Position numbers and translations under genes: made by a program. Of a stretch of DNA of 64,000 nucleotides, positions 54,595 to 64,000 are shown in pieces (the stretch's first letter is position 1; each line of letters begins with the position of its first letter). The stretch spans positions 62,001-126,000 of the forward strand of contig CAUYUJ010017849.1 of assembly GCA_963575745.1 (NCBI GenBank), given 5' to 3'. This stretch comes from Prorocentrum cordatum. Taxonomy: Eukaryota; Sar; Dinophyceae; Prorocentrales; Prorocentraceae. Below the pieces are notes generated by a model that was not told the origin of the DNA, did not search any database, and was given only the letters and a program-made list of their open reading frames with translations.

Positions 54595-54790
54595 GTGAAA
54601 AACTATGGATCCGCACTCCCGAGGCCACGATCTGTCTTGAAAAGTAAGCAAATCCGCTTCCCTGAAGCCACGACTCTTCGTACAACAATTCGTTGATTCG
54701 CGCTCCCACGGTTACGGTCCCTGGTAAAAAAAATGGATCTGCGTTCCCGAGGCCACGATCCTGGATACAAGCAATGGATCCGGCGCAGAC
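54595..54790 (+). repeat. ~45-63 bp ATGGATCCGC...GAGGCCACGATC repeat
   Basis: Four units near 54598, 54643, 54690 and 54727 carry AAAAATGGATCYGCRYTCCC, GAGGCCACGATC and TTGTAAA-like links. Confidence 0.75.
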
Positions 54791-54844
54791 AGTCGACCAA
54801 GACCAAGACGACGCAATGTTGCCAATACGTCACACACTTGCGTC

Positions 54845-55350
54845 AAGACGGCCCAAGAGGCCCCCAAGACGGCCCAAGGGGACCACGGGAGGGGCACCCA
54901 GTATGGTCCGAATAATCCAAGGTCGTTGATATTCTTTAGGTTTTTGACAGAAGCGGGTGTCGTCACTTCTTCGGACTTCCTTCAGCTCCAAGCGGCCCGA
55001 GAGGCCTTCAGTATGGCCCCAAGACGGCACCCAAACGCCCGAATTGCCAAATATTTCTCGAATGCGCCTTCAAGACGACCCGGGAGGGCCCCTAGACGGT
55101 CCAGGACAGCCCCAAGAGAACCCCAAACTGGCCCGTGAAGGTTTCCGGGGTCCAAAGCGGCCGTAGAGAGCCCCTTGACGGCCCAAGGTGGCAGCAGGAG
55201 ACCCCCCCAGACGGTCAAGAGGGCCTCAAGACGACCCAGGAGAGCCCCAAAACGGCCCAAGAGGGCCCCAAGACTGCGCGAAGTGAACCAATGACCCCCA
55301 AGACCGCCCAACATAAGCCCAGGACAGCCCCGAGAGGGCCCAAATGAGCT
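54845..55350 (+). repeat. CCAAGAGGC / CCAAGACGGCCC repeat
   Basis: Same family as 14150-15385. A decayed unit head (TCGTTGATATTC, TTTTTGACAG, TCAGCTCCAAGCGGCCC) lies at 54925-55005. Confidence 0.8.
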
Positions 55351-55394
55351 TCATGGTGCCTCTTCGAAGAGTGAAAACGGAACGTGGCACATGT

Positions 55395-55665
55395 GACGGC
55401 CGTCCTCTTCCCCCTTCTCCTCATCGTTGACACCATCACCACCACCGCCATCACAGTCATCTCTACCATCATCAGCGACCCCGTCGTCATCACACTCATC
55501 ACTACGTTCTGCATTTCCCTTTCGTCCACCAGGATCCTGTTTCTCATACTGTTCTCTTCTCCTTCTCCTCCTCCTCTCCTTATCCTGTTCCTCTTTCTCG
55601 CATTTTCCTTCTTCCTCCTCCTCTTCGTCATCATCATCGTATTCGCCTTCATATTCGTTGCCAAA
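55395..55665. repeat. CATCAC and CTC mixed tract
   Basis: ATCACCACCACCG, TCATCA and CTCCTCCTC units. The hydrophobic N-terminal half of the 251-aa plus frame is translated repeat. Confidence 0.75.
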
Positions 55666-56404
55666 CCCAACACGGCGCGCAAGACAATGTCACATGCGAC
55701 GGCTCCCCTAAGCCTCGCGACACGATGTGTCACGCGCTACGGCTTCACGCGAATCGCCACCCAAGGTTGGCACGGTGTCGAAACTTGCTGTATGCAGCTG
55801 GGTAAATACGTTTGCCAGCGTGGCAACCCCAACAATGGATTCTTACACTTCCGACGTGCAACGTGCGCAAAGCAGGAATTGCAGTGCAAGTTGTGGGGAA
55901 CAATCTACCTGGTGCAACATGTGAAGTGCAATCTCTCTTGTACACAATGTGGTGCAAACTCTGTGGTGCAACTGACTGTTGCCCGCGATGAGTTGTCAGC
56001 CCCACTGCTCGCGCAATCATCCCACACAGCCACCCGCACCTTGTCTTGCAACATCCATGCGGAGGCGATTGAAATTACTGCTTGGCACTGGCTGGCGCAT
56101 CGCTGCGGCTGCGTCAGCACGCGCAGGCTCGCGCGTTGAGCGGCCAGCTAATCTGGCGCGACGGACGCGGCCGCGGTGGGGCTGACCACTAGGGACTTCC
56201 CAGCAGGTCTCGCAGGCCGCGCTGACGCGCGGGCACATCAGTGCGAGTCGGTGACTCAGGCGGGCGCGGTATTCTGGCGAGGTCGGCAAGGGCAGGCACC
56301 AGAATGATAGTAGCGATGTTGTTGACGATGCTGGCAATGACAACGGCAAAGGCCATGACTGCGCCGATGCTGACCGCGCCAATGACGATAATGGTGTCCA
56401 CGCG
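55666..56404. other. no supported gene; GTGCAA-rich patch
   Basis: 55800-55980 repeats GTGCAA, GTGGTGCAA and AAGTGCAA motifs. The Cys-containing plus frame here lacks a known domain and is fused to translated repeat. Confidence 0.4.
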
Positions 56405-56600
56405 TCGGTGATGCAGGCTTTGAAGGATTTCGACATGCGCGGGTGGCCGACGTGCGCGAGTGGCCCGCATGGTAATGTTGACAAAGATCGTGCCCCCCCC
56501 CCACGCGCGCAAGGGCGTCCGAATGATTTCGACATGCGCGCGCGAGAGGCCCGTTTGGTCGCATCTGATGCAACTGTTGAAAAAAAACCGATGGTTGTCA
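56405..56600 (+). repeat. GATTTCGACATGCGCG repeat, copy 1
   Basis: Two or three units carry GATTTCGACATGCGCG. The longest also has GAGAGGCCCGTTTGGTCGCAT and GATGCAACTGTTG. The block recurs at 60190-60620. Confidence 0.65.
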
Positions 56601-56699
56601 GATGAAAGGGCGCGAGCACAAGTTTTTATTGAATATTCCTGTTGTGAGACTTTCGGTTTTTGCCCACATCCGACATGGGGATCTTGTTTTCTCTGGACA

Positions 56700-57000
56700 C
56701 CCCGCGAAGTCCTCACACACATCCCTCTTTTGCTCCTCACCACCATCACCATCACAATCATCACTCTCGCCAACATCACCCACATCAATCATCATCACCA
56801 TCCCACACACACTCAAGCACCTACTCACATTCACTCACACTCACACACTCACTGATCATCACCACTGAACATCGCCATCATCATCGCCACCACCATCATC
56901 ATAATCATCATCTGCATCAACATCATCAGCATCATCATGATCGTCCTCATCATCATTATCAGCATCATCACAACCACCATCATCCATAACTCATCATCTC
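56700..57000 (+). repeat. CATCAC / CACTCA tract
   Basis: ATCATCACCATC and CACACTCAC units over 300 bp; His-rich frames are by-products. Confidence 0.85.
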
Positions 57001-57034
57001 CATACACACTCCCACGCTTACATACTCACCTTGG

Positions 57035-57310
57035 GGGCAGTCTCGAGCGGGAGCCCCCTCCCTATAGGGCCCGCACTTCACGTTAGTAATCTCGGCGGGT
57101 CATCGGCAAATCCCACCAGGCATAACACTTTAGCGCCCCAAGGGGGCAAACCGTGAGGATGTCTCAAGCGGGGGCCTCGTTTGTGAGTGAATTGCGACGA
57201 AGTCTTAGGCGGGAGTCCCGTCCCAATGGCAAACCGTGTGGATGTCTCAAGCGGGGGACCCCTTTCCCATGGGGCCCGCACTTCATAGTGGTAATTGTGC
57301 TCCGCCGGCC
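57035..57310 (+). repeat. AAACCGTG...GTCTCAAGCGGG repeat
   Basis: Three or four units share GATGTCTCAAGCGGGGGCC, CCATGGGGCCCGCACTTCA and GGCAAACCGTG at about 70-100 bp. Confidence 0.7.
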
Positions 57311-57464
57311 TGAATATGCCTTCCCTGTAGCGTCCCCACTCCATGGTGGAATCCGAGCGGGGTCATCTAAATCTTATGACTGCGTCACTTTTTGGCACCC
57401 AGGCTTGAATCTGGAGGAAGTCTCGGTCGGGAGCCCTCGGAAATACTCCGAAGGTCATACAGAC

Positions 57465-57860
57465 CCACAAGACGCTTTAGGAAGCCACAGGAAGCTTCCG
57501 GAGGCCCCAGGAGACACAGTACGAGGAGATGGAGGAGGAGGAGGAGGGGGAGGAGGAGGAGGAGGAGAGGAGGAGGAGGAGGAGGAGGAGGAGAGGAGGA
57601 GGAGGAGGAGGAGGAGGAGCAGGAGCAGGAGGAGGCGGAGGGGGCGGAGGCGGTAGGATTAGGAGAAGGAGATTGATGACCAGGCAGTGGAAGAATGCCC
57701 CAAGAAGCCCCAGGAGGCCCCAGAAGGCTCCAGGACGCCCCAGGCAGCTCCAGGAGACTCCAGACGGAGGCAGGGGGCCAAAGGAAGAGGAGGAGGAGGA
57801 GGGGAGAAAGAGGCTGGAGGAGGCTGAACACCTCGAGCAGCCTGGGTGTCGCTAAGGACT
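57465..57860 (+). repeat. GGA homopurine tract and CCCCAGGAGGC units
   Basis: AAGCCCCAGGAGGCCCC-like units flank a GGA tract (57525-57650). Related in style to the CCAAGAGGC family. Confidence 0.75.
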
Positions 57861-57953
57861 CTTCCTTCGCCCCCCGAAGGTGTTCCTCGGTAGTTCCAGT
57901 CAGCTTACCGCCATGCAGAAAGCTCACCTCCGCAGTGCCGTCGTCGGGGGCAA

Positions 57954-58733
57954 ATGGCCCCGAATGCGTCAGTGGTTGGCTGGCTACGCGGCCGCCTCCA
58001 GGACCTCGATATGTCTGGGGGCTATGTACGAGGCCCCAACGAATTCACGGGTGACATTTTCTCTGACGGTTCAGTCTGTGACGCTGAGTGTCCCAGCCTT
58101 GCCAGCGCAGGATGGGGGTGCGTAGCGCCCTATCCTGATCTTAGTAAAACTGTTTCATGTGTGTCTGGTCCCGTCTTGAACCCCATGCGATGCACTACTG
58201 CTGCTGAGCTGCTAGCCGTCGTTCATGATGTGCGCTTTGTTATGCCACCAATGCGAATGCGTACTGACTCGCAATGTGTTGTCGATGGCTTTTACGAGCG
58301 TAGCCGTGAGGCCACCACTGCTTGCGTTGTAGCACACGCGCATATATGGAGGGACTTCTACAGGGACCGGCCAACACGATGTTTAAAGCGAAATTGCGTT
58401 TACAACGAACAACGAAACGAGGCCCAACGTTTAAAACGAACGTTTGAAACGAAGCCGTTGCCACACGAACACGAACGACGAAACGGGGCGTTTAACACAA
58501 CAAATGACGAAAATAATCAACAACGGGAAACGAAACGAACAACAACACAAGGGCCCAAACCAAGCTAGACATCGTTGTGGTCGGTCCTTGGAGTTCTAGA
58601 GATTGGTGGACGACTGGGGGATGGCTTTCATGTTGTCAAGGTCAAAGGGCACTCTGCCCTAGACGATGTCCAGCTTGGTCGCACGACGGACCGCCATCGT
58701 TTCGGCGATTCCAAGGCCGACGAGGCGGCCTGA
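57954..58733 (+). pseudogene. retrotransposon ribonuclease H domain, interrupted
   Basis: Frame shows DIFSDGSVCDA (first catalytic Asp), TTAAELLAVVHDV (catalytic Glu) and RTDSQCVVDGF (second Asp) in RNase H order and spacing, then AHAHIWRDFYRD. After about 220 bp of AACG-rich sequence containing an in-frame TAG (58566-58568), the same frame resumes LGVLEIGGRLGDGFHVVKV, KGHSALDD (catalytic-loop His) and HRFGDSKADEAA (last Asp), and ends at TGA 58731-58733. RNase H cleaves the RNA strand of RNA/DNA hybrids and is encoded 3' of RT in several non-LTR lineages. No RT precedes it here. All catalytic residues survive, but the domain is split. Confidence 0.8.
58364..58587. mobile_element. AACG-rich insert with 22-bp imperfect inverted ends
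   Basis: GGACCGGCCAACACGATGTT plus TA at 58364-58385 matches the inverse of 58566-58587 at 18 of 22 positions. The interior is AACGAAAC-rich and reads as Lys/Asn/Arg-rich nonsense. It sits in the RNase H domain between two well-conserved blocks. Removing about 222 bp would rejoin them in frame. No clear target duplication. Confidence 0.6.
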
Positions 58734-59204
58734 GGTGCAGCTGAGTTCTCGCGACCAAGCAGCTCAAAGCGAGGCGTCAGGTCTTGAAGTGGTGGGGCTC
58801 ATGGATTGGGCGTCTCTCAGACGGGCTGGCTGGCTGCGGGCACCCGAAGAAGCACCTTCGTGTGAAGCCCACAGCCACTCAGCTTGTCCTTGCGCGCGAG
58901 CCCGTGCCCAACGAGATCGAAGCCAAGTTGCGCGCGAGATCGAAGGCGCATTCGCTTGCGCGCATCTGGTTGCAAGATGGCCCTCTTGCTGGTGGCTGTA
59001 CGCGCTGCGCGTGCTTTGCCACCTCTCGGGAGCCTACGCCCCTCAATCGTGTTCGACTGAGCGCAGAAGATGCTTCAAGGGGCTGCCGAAGAAAAAACTC
59101 AAACACGATGGCAGGGTGCTCCGTGTGGCGTCTCGGGTCAAGCTCAGGGTGGCTTAGACTTTGAGGCCTCACCTGTTGTGCTGGCGTCTGTGCAGGCTGC
59201 TTTC
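58734..59204. other. 3' flank of the RNase H remnant; no gene called
   Basis: Open frames of 126 and 163 aa (plus) cover this segment but differ in frame and lack motifs. It may be 3' sequence of the retroelement. Confidence 0.35.
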
Positions 59205-59330
59205 AGAGCGCTTAGGAGGAGGCGGCGGCGGCGGAGGAGGAGGAGGAGGAAGAGGAGTGGGGGAGGAGGGGGAGCAGGAGGAGGAGGAGGAGGAGGAGGA
59301 GGAGGAGGAGGAGGAGGAGGAGGATGCTCT
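59205..59330 (+). repeat. GGA/GGC homopurine tract
   Basis: GGAGGCGGCGG then GGAGGAGGA run; Glu- or Gly-rich frames are by-products. Confidence 0.9.
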
Positions 59331-59954
59331 TTTTATCTGTTGGCAGCTCTCTTGTCGGCACGACTCGGTGGCCTTGCCCAGCTCGTCACTTGATCTTCCC
59401 ACATTGCCCCCCTCGGCACGTGAACTCGTGCAATCTGTGGTGTCACGTCCACGGGCTGTGTTGCCCAGCCTGCTGATCTATCCGGCTGGCCACGCGAGCC
59501 TCGGCTCCGCTGGCGGCGAGGGCGACGTGATGCAGGCTGGGCCTCGTTGTTTCCTTATTTATCTGCTTGCGGCGCTCCCTCGTCTCCAACGGGTTGCTGC
59601 TAGCAGGTGCTGTGCCTCTGCATTTGTCATGTGGCGCTTGGAACGCTCTCTACTTGCGCCCGTCCTCTCCCGGCCTCCCGAGCTGCTCGCGCTCGGTCCG
59701 GTTTCTGGATCCTTGGGGCTGGCCTCCTGGCTGGCTCTCGCTGTGTTTGCCACTGCGGAGGTCTGGCTCGTTTGGCAGCGTGGCCCTGCAGGTTCAGCAC
59801 GCTGGCTCCTCAGTGGAACACTTGCGTGCCTTCCGACGCCAATGTAGCGTCTTGTCCGAACCGCGTGGCCAAGGCCGGTTGCAATGTGCGTCCTTGGCCA
59901 CGTGCTTCACGCTGGCTGATGGTAGACAGACTCTGTCGGCCGCCTGGTTGTGCC
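59331..59954. other. no supported gene; hydrophobic frame
   Basis: The 228-aa plus frame (59161-59847) has hydrophobic stretches such as LLALGPVSGSLGLASWLAL but begins in translated repeat and overlaps two other plus frames of similar length. Not called. Confidence 0.35.
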
Positions 59955-60115
59955 TAGGGGGAGGAGGACGACGACGACTAGGACGAGGAGCAGGAGGAGA
60001 AGGAAATTGACGAAATGGAGGAGGAGGACCCGCAGAAGCAGCAGCAGCAGCAAGCAGCAGGCAGGAAGAGGCATGGGGAGGAGGAGGAGGCAGAAAGAGG
60101 CGGAGGCAGGGGGCA
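59955..60115 (+). repeat. GGAGGA/GACGAC purine tract
   Basis: GGAGGACGACGACGAC, GCAGCAGCAGC and GGAGGAGG units. Confidence 0.8.
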
Positions 60116-60189
60116 AGACGAGATCCCCAAGCAAACTAAACATATTCTCACGTACTGTCTTTCCGTCGGGGTATGTGTATATATTTCGG

Positions 60190-60620
60190 GACACTCGATG
60201 TTGAACTCCGCACACAGACCACGGTTTTTGGGAGGATTTCGGCACTCGCGCGCAACGACGCGCGCAAGTGCACTTCGTCTCATCTGTTGCAAAGGGTTAT
60301 TGCGGTAGCACGCGCGCAGGGGCTTTCGACATGTGCGCACGAGAGGCACATTCGGTAGCATATAATGAGCATGTTAACATGATATGGCATTCTAAAACAT
60401 CGCAAGGGCGCGACCGCAGGTTTGTTCGACCATTCATGTTGCGAGAACATGGTGTTTTATATGTGCTCGGGGCACTCGGTTTTGAATCCTTGCGAAGCCG
60501 CAAATTGTAGCATGATTTCGGCATGCGCGCGGGATTACGCGCGCGCGTGCACTTCGTCCCATATGTTGCAGGGAATTCTTGAAAACAAGTGGTATTTGCT
60601 AAACGAGAGTGCGCGCATAT
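60190..60620 (+). repeat. GATTTCGGCATGCGCGCG repeat, copy 2
   Basis: Two or three long units (about 220 bp) share GATTTCGGCAYKCGCGCG, GTGCACTTCGTCYCATMTGT, TGCAGGG and GTGCTCGGGGCACTC. CTTTCGACATGTGCGCACGA, GAGGCACATTCGGTAGCAT ties it to 56405-56600. Confidence 0.7.
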
Positions 60621-60889
60621 GTTTTCTGCAGAGGATGAGCGGGGGCGAAATCGATCAGCGACTGTCTGGGATGGTATGGCTTCATATTTCGGATGGACGA
60701 ACGTGCAGAACCATGCGCGAACGCAATACGAAACAAAGGGTGAACCGTTACGTCCGGGGGGAGGTCTAGGAGAGACGGAGACGAGGTAAGCATTCGCTTG
60801 GGAAGGAACTCCGAGGCCGCGCAGCACGTGAGCTGCACGCAGTGCCGTGCCGGACGCGCGGTGCCAGCGCTGCGCACGCACCCCCGGAA
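60621..60889. other. no gene seen
   Basis: Short spacer between repeats with no supported frame. Confidence 0.3.
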
Positions 60890-61400
60890 GCGCGAGCCGC
60901 GGCGCGCGAGGCGCTCGCGAGGCGCCCACGGGCGGCCACGGAGCCAAGACCTGGATGTGCCGACCAGCGCACTGGGCGCCCGCGAGGAGCCCATGCCGGG
61001 GCCGTCGACCGACAGCCCAGCAATGCCAGCCAACTCACGGGGGACCCCAGAAATCGACTGGGGGATCGACTACAGCTGACTTACCCCAGAGTTGATTCTC
61101 ACGCCGGCTCTGCAGCACAAATACGTCAACCATTCGTAGATCTGCGAAGGTTCTAGGAATTTCCCGTGGATCCGACAAGAAGAATAAGATTCTGGGGCAG
61201 ATCAATGCTGCAGCCGATCCTCTACTTGAAGAAAAGCCCACGGGCGGCCACGCGGCCACTGCGCGACCGCCCGCCGAGGTGCTGCCCAGACGCACGGGGC
61301 GCCGACGAAGCGCCCACGGGCGGCCGGCGCGCGAGGGCCCGGAAAGACCAGCAAACGCACGGGGGGGTCACGAAAGAGACTCACGGACAACCACCGCGCA
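60890..61400 (+). repeat. dispersed GAGGCGCCCACGGGCGGCC repeat
   Basis: Copies at 60930-61060 and 61290-61400 share GAGGCGCCCACGGGCGGCC, a CAGC/AGCAA link, then CTCACGGGGGACC-like ends. A third copy lies at 61910-61975. Confidence 0.65.
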
Positions 61401-61514
61401 AAATCCTGGAAATGGCAACTGTTTTTTTTTAGAACGCATGCAATAACCGGTAAGAGCAGCCACCTTTTGGTGGCAGTAGCGGTGCTCAGGGGCACATAAC
61501 AATCCCACCTACCT

Positions 61515-61870
61515 TTTATGGCGTGAGTGGTTTAGGGCGTTTCCTCTTCCAACCCCCTTCATTCTGTTCCGGGGAGGGGTGTGCCCCTCCCCCCACCCCC
61601 CTCCCTTGGACCTGCATGGGGGGCTTCGCGAGGGGTCGGGGCGTCCAAGAAGGTCTCAGCGACGGATGTGGGCCAATTTTGGCTCCCCCGGGGGGGGGCT
61701 AATTGACTTCCACCTCTTCTTTGATCGAACTCCTCCAAGAGGGCCCCCCCGAGAGTGCCCCAAGAGAGCCCCAAGAAGCCTCCAAGAGGCTCCCAAGACA
61801 CTCCCAAGAGACCCTCAAGAGGCCCCAGGAGGCGCCCCCGAGGCACCCAAGACGCTCCAAATGGCCCCCG
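61515..61870 (+). repeat. GCGTGAGTGGTTTAG head plus CCAAGAGGC repeat, copy 2
   Basis: Begins TGGCGTGAGTGGTTTAG, continues ACCCCCTTC, GGGGAGGGGTGTGCCCCTCC and TTCGCGAGGGGTCGGG, then CCCCAAGAG units from about 61745. The same order is found at 7550-8015. Confidence 0.75.
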
Positions 61871-62944
61871 CGACCACCCGAGACCTCGGCGGACCCGGCC
61901 GGCACACTGGGGGCTCACGAGGCGCCCATGGGCGGGCACCGGGCGAAACCTCCGCGGACCCAACCAACCACTTGATGAGAGCAAGTAGGAGCCCCCACTT
62001 GCAAGCGCCCCTCGGGGCACATTCAGGGGAAAGTTCGGGAGTAGCCGAGAACAGCACGAATCTCCAATGAGCGCCCAGGAATAGCAAAGACGATTCAGGA
62101 ATACTCAGGGTTAGGTTGGGACTTCTAGGAATGCACAAGGCATCTGATTCATGTCTAAGAAGATGTTGTGGGAACAGGTCGGAATACGCATGCAACCCAT
62201 AAGAGTTACGTAGAAATAGCTACGAATAGCTGAAAGATGCTTCAACTATGCCTAGCTAACCCCATGCTATCCGCACCCACGTACCAACCCCAGGTGTTCA
62301 CAAATTGATTCCTAGTCAGTACCAGACGACACCAGCGTGAATCGTGACATTAGGGGAGGCATGGGGGGCGGGCCGTTATCGCGAACCGTTTTCAAAATGA
62401 ACTCCATCGTGTCCTGCTCGCAGGCATCACGTGGTGTTGGCAAGGTTCCCAATCATGTGATGCTACTTCACTGCAGCCGCACTTGTCGTCCCCCCCGCCG
62501 CTCCCCCCTCCCAGGATAGCATGAACTGCGCCCCCCCCCACAAGGTCACGAAATTAACGCATGCAAAATACATTCTGCGGCAACGCGAGACGAGTAGCGC
62601 GCTTGGACGATTCTTTTCCTACTACCATCGTGCGCTCTTGAACGACACTGTTCCTATTCGCACCGTGACGAACTGCGCCGCTTGCGACACACACCCTCAA
62701 CCAAACTCACGGCAGCCTCAAACATTGAGATTCGAACGCTGGAGGACATGGGGGACAGCAAAGGCACACACAACTCAACGACTATGCTGCGTCTGTCGAA
62801 TCATACAGTCGGGCTGGACATTCCACCACCTTCGTCTGAAGTGGGTCACCGTATTCAATGCAGGCCGTGTCCGATAAAAGGCAATGGCTCGCAAATTGAC
62901 GAACAGAGAATTTACAAGTAGCTTTCACTTGGGGGTCCCGAAAC
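61871..62944. other. no gene seen
   Basis: 61910-61975 is a copy of the GAGGCGCCC repeat. The rest is unique. TTAGGAATAGC and AGGAATACTC motifs recur around 62040-62140. No domain in any frame. Confidence 0.4.
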
Positions 62945-63145
62945 GGTGCGATGACAGACCGTGCGGTGACCTCGAAATCCCCCAAGACCTCACCGCACGG
63001 TCCGTCACCGCACGGTCTTGGGACCTTGGAGGCCCCTGTCGCCCGAGACGTCCTCGGAGAACGACCCGAGTCCCAAGCCCGTGCGGTGACCCCGAATCCC
63101 CACCGACTCACCGCACGGTGTGGTCACCGCACCGCTTGGGTGCCC
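62945..63145. repeat. ACCGTGCGGTGA inverted-repeat cluster
   Basis: ACCGTGCGGTGA or its inverse TCACCGCACGGT occurs at least seven times in 200 bp, in both orientations (for example 62970-62983, 62989-63002, 63006-63020, 63084-63091, 63107-63119). Each motif is itself near-palindromic (CCGTGCGG), so the block can form several hairpins. Confidence 0.8.
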
Positions 63146-63174
63146 CCGATTCACAACGGACGCATCGATTTCAA

Positions 63175-63831
63175 TTAAACTTGCTTCTTCTGATAGTTCT
63201 GACAGCTAGTGGAGGCTGAGCCGTCCTTGCGCTGCGACCACGACCGGCGACCACAGCATTCAAGGACACTGGCTGGCCCTTCGGCAAATCGACAGACAAG
63301 AATGCGGCCGCACCAGTCACCCCTTCGTAACGCTAGCTGACGCTGAATCCTACGAGAGCTCGACATGCGCGGCACCAGCGACGACTTGCCAGGGCAAGCG
63401 TCACAACGGCCTTCTCTGTCGACCACCCCAACCGCCGTCGCAATAATTTCAGTGGCCAAGTACGCAGCGGCAGCAACAACCATGGCTGCGGTGGCGGCCC
63501 TCAGCATTGCTGTGACACTGACCGTGGTCGCGGCGGCACCGAGCGCAGGGAGCCCGAGGGAACGGCCTGCGTGTCCGTCAGGCCGCCCCGGGCGTCTGCA
63601 GGGCTGGCTGCCTTCTTGGGGGCTGGCCGTCTGAGCACGGCCTTGTTGCCAGCCTTTGGGGGAAGCGGGGCGACTTTGCAACGCTCCCTGAGAATCCATC
63701 CTCCCCCTCCCCTGCCATTGCGGCCCAATCGGTCCCGTGAGGCGGGAACCGTGCGTGAACGTAGCGCCCCCGCCCCCCACTCTCCACCACTCACGGCGGT
63801 CTTGGGAGGGCCCGGACCCCCATCGCAGCAA
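63175..63831 (-). CDS. weak coding-like frame with a hydrophobic segment
   Basis: The 218-aa minus frame starts MLRWGSGPSQ and contains MLRAATAAMVVAAAAYLAT then EIIATAVGVV, a plausible membrane segment preceded by Pro/Arg-rich sequence, followed by GRCDACPGKSS and a Cys-containing tail. Two other minus frames overlap it and one continues to the window end. No domain recognised; a 5' exon or chance frame are equally likely. Confidence 0.25.
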   Translation of the reverse strand: MLRWGSGPSQDRREWWRVGGGGATFTHGSRLTGPIGPQWQGRGRMDSQGALQSRPASPKGWQQGRAQTASPQEGSQPCRRPGRPDGHAGRSLGLPALGAAATTVSVTAMLRAATAAMVVAAAAYLATEIIATAVGVVDREGRCDACPGKSSLVPRMSSSRRIQRQLALRRGDWCGRILVCRFAEGPASVLECCGRRSWSQRKDGSASTSCQNYQKKQV

Positions 63832-64000
63832 AAGAACGAGTCGTTTAGTCTTTCAAACGTGACAACGCTCGCATCCCAGTTGGCCTGCCGCGTGTCGGCA
63901 TGCCACGAGGACCAGCTGGCATAATTACAACCGCCCTCTAGGCGTAGGTGGTTGAGCGGACTAGCTCTTCCCAAAGAGCCCCTCCTTTAATGTCTGGGAA
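63832..64000. other. window end; tRNA-like A box only
   Basis: GTAGGTGGTTGAGCGGACTA near 63944 resembles a tRNA A box, but the anticodon arm does not fold properly and the window ends before a B box could be checked. Confidence 0.3.

Noticed and set aside
55384-56139. 251-aa frame with hydrophobic N terminus and Cys-containing C terminus
   Set aside because: The hydrophobic part is translated CATCAC/CTC repeat and the rest follows GTGCAA-rich sequence without a known fold.
61672-61690. CCAATTTTGGCTCCCC resembling the leader
   Set aside because: An extra A and loss of CAAG break the match; it belongs to the GC-rich head of a repeat that lacks this feature in its other copy.
62945-63145. CRISPR-like array of short repeats
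   Set aside because: The repeats occur in both orientations with irregular spacing and the genome is eukaryotic.
63942-64000. tRNA-like sequence at the window end
   Set aside because: The A box fits, but the candidate anticodon arm has only a four-base loop and the sequence is cut off.

Overview
The window is nuclear DNA from a dinoflagellate. The direct evidence is a perfect 22-nt copy of the dinoflagellate spliced leader (DinoSL) on the minus strand at 31678-31699, followed by a second, truncated and decayed leader copy (31663-31677), and a 20/22 match on the plus strand at 21141-21162. Genomic leader copies of this kind arise when trans-spliced mRNAs are reverse-transcribed and reinserted. 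The rest fits: GC-rich DNA, very low gene density, decayed non-LTR retrotransposons, and a sequence dominated by microsatellites, minisatellites and diverged satellites. I do not assign a genus.

Genes are few. One intact-looking gene lies at 3519-4484 (minus): a signal-anchored protein with three Cys/Trp repeats. A spliced-leader-bearing retrocopy of a Tudor-like plus S1-domain protein (30027-31585, minus) carries a nonsense codon and frameshifts. An unrecognised coding-like segment at 21855-22493 (plus) lies downstream of the second leader copy and is separated from it by two small inverted-repeat elements. Weak coding-like segments are noted at 39170-39589 and 63175-63831.

Mobile DNA: three retrotransposon remnants (reverse transcriptase pieces at 32452-33168 and 51303-52592, a ribonuclease H domain at 57954-58733). 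The 51303-52592 copy is a textbook LINE insertion: 5'-truncated, with a terminal A run and a 22-bp target-site duplication, sitting inside a 158-bp satellite. A family of ~150-170 bp inverted-repeat elements with TIRs near TTARGTCGGGC has two complete copies with perfect 8-bp target duplications (29031-29180, 39886-40053) and damaged or expanded copies at 34494 and 34770-36645; the last holds a 91-bp x16 tandem array. Further foldback elements lie at 21280-21402, 21705-21853, 37605-38018 and 58364-58587.

Repeat layout from left to right: CGT microsatellite (1-93); 83-bp repeat family (6487-6963, 9076-9325 and, inverted, 31797-32165); CCAAGAGGC-type repeats (7550-8015, 14150-15385, 26930-28060, 54845-55350, 61515-61870); CTA and 25-28 bp arrays (8020-8800); degenerate telomere-like CCCTAA stretch (10325-10735); TACATA (12145-12400); CTCTAC pentamers (20930, 23155, 24900); GACCCACCCGC array and a 92-110 bp repeat (23536-24240); a 43-nt G run (27083-27125); a ~145-bp satellite (44950-46760); a 2.3-kb CA-rich block (47735-50110); and many CTC/GAG tracts. 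Most long open frames in the window are products of these repeats and are not genes.
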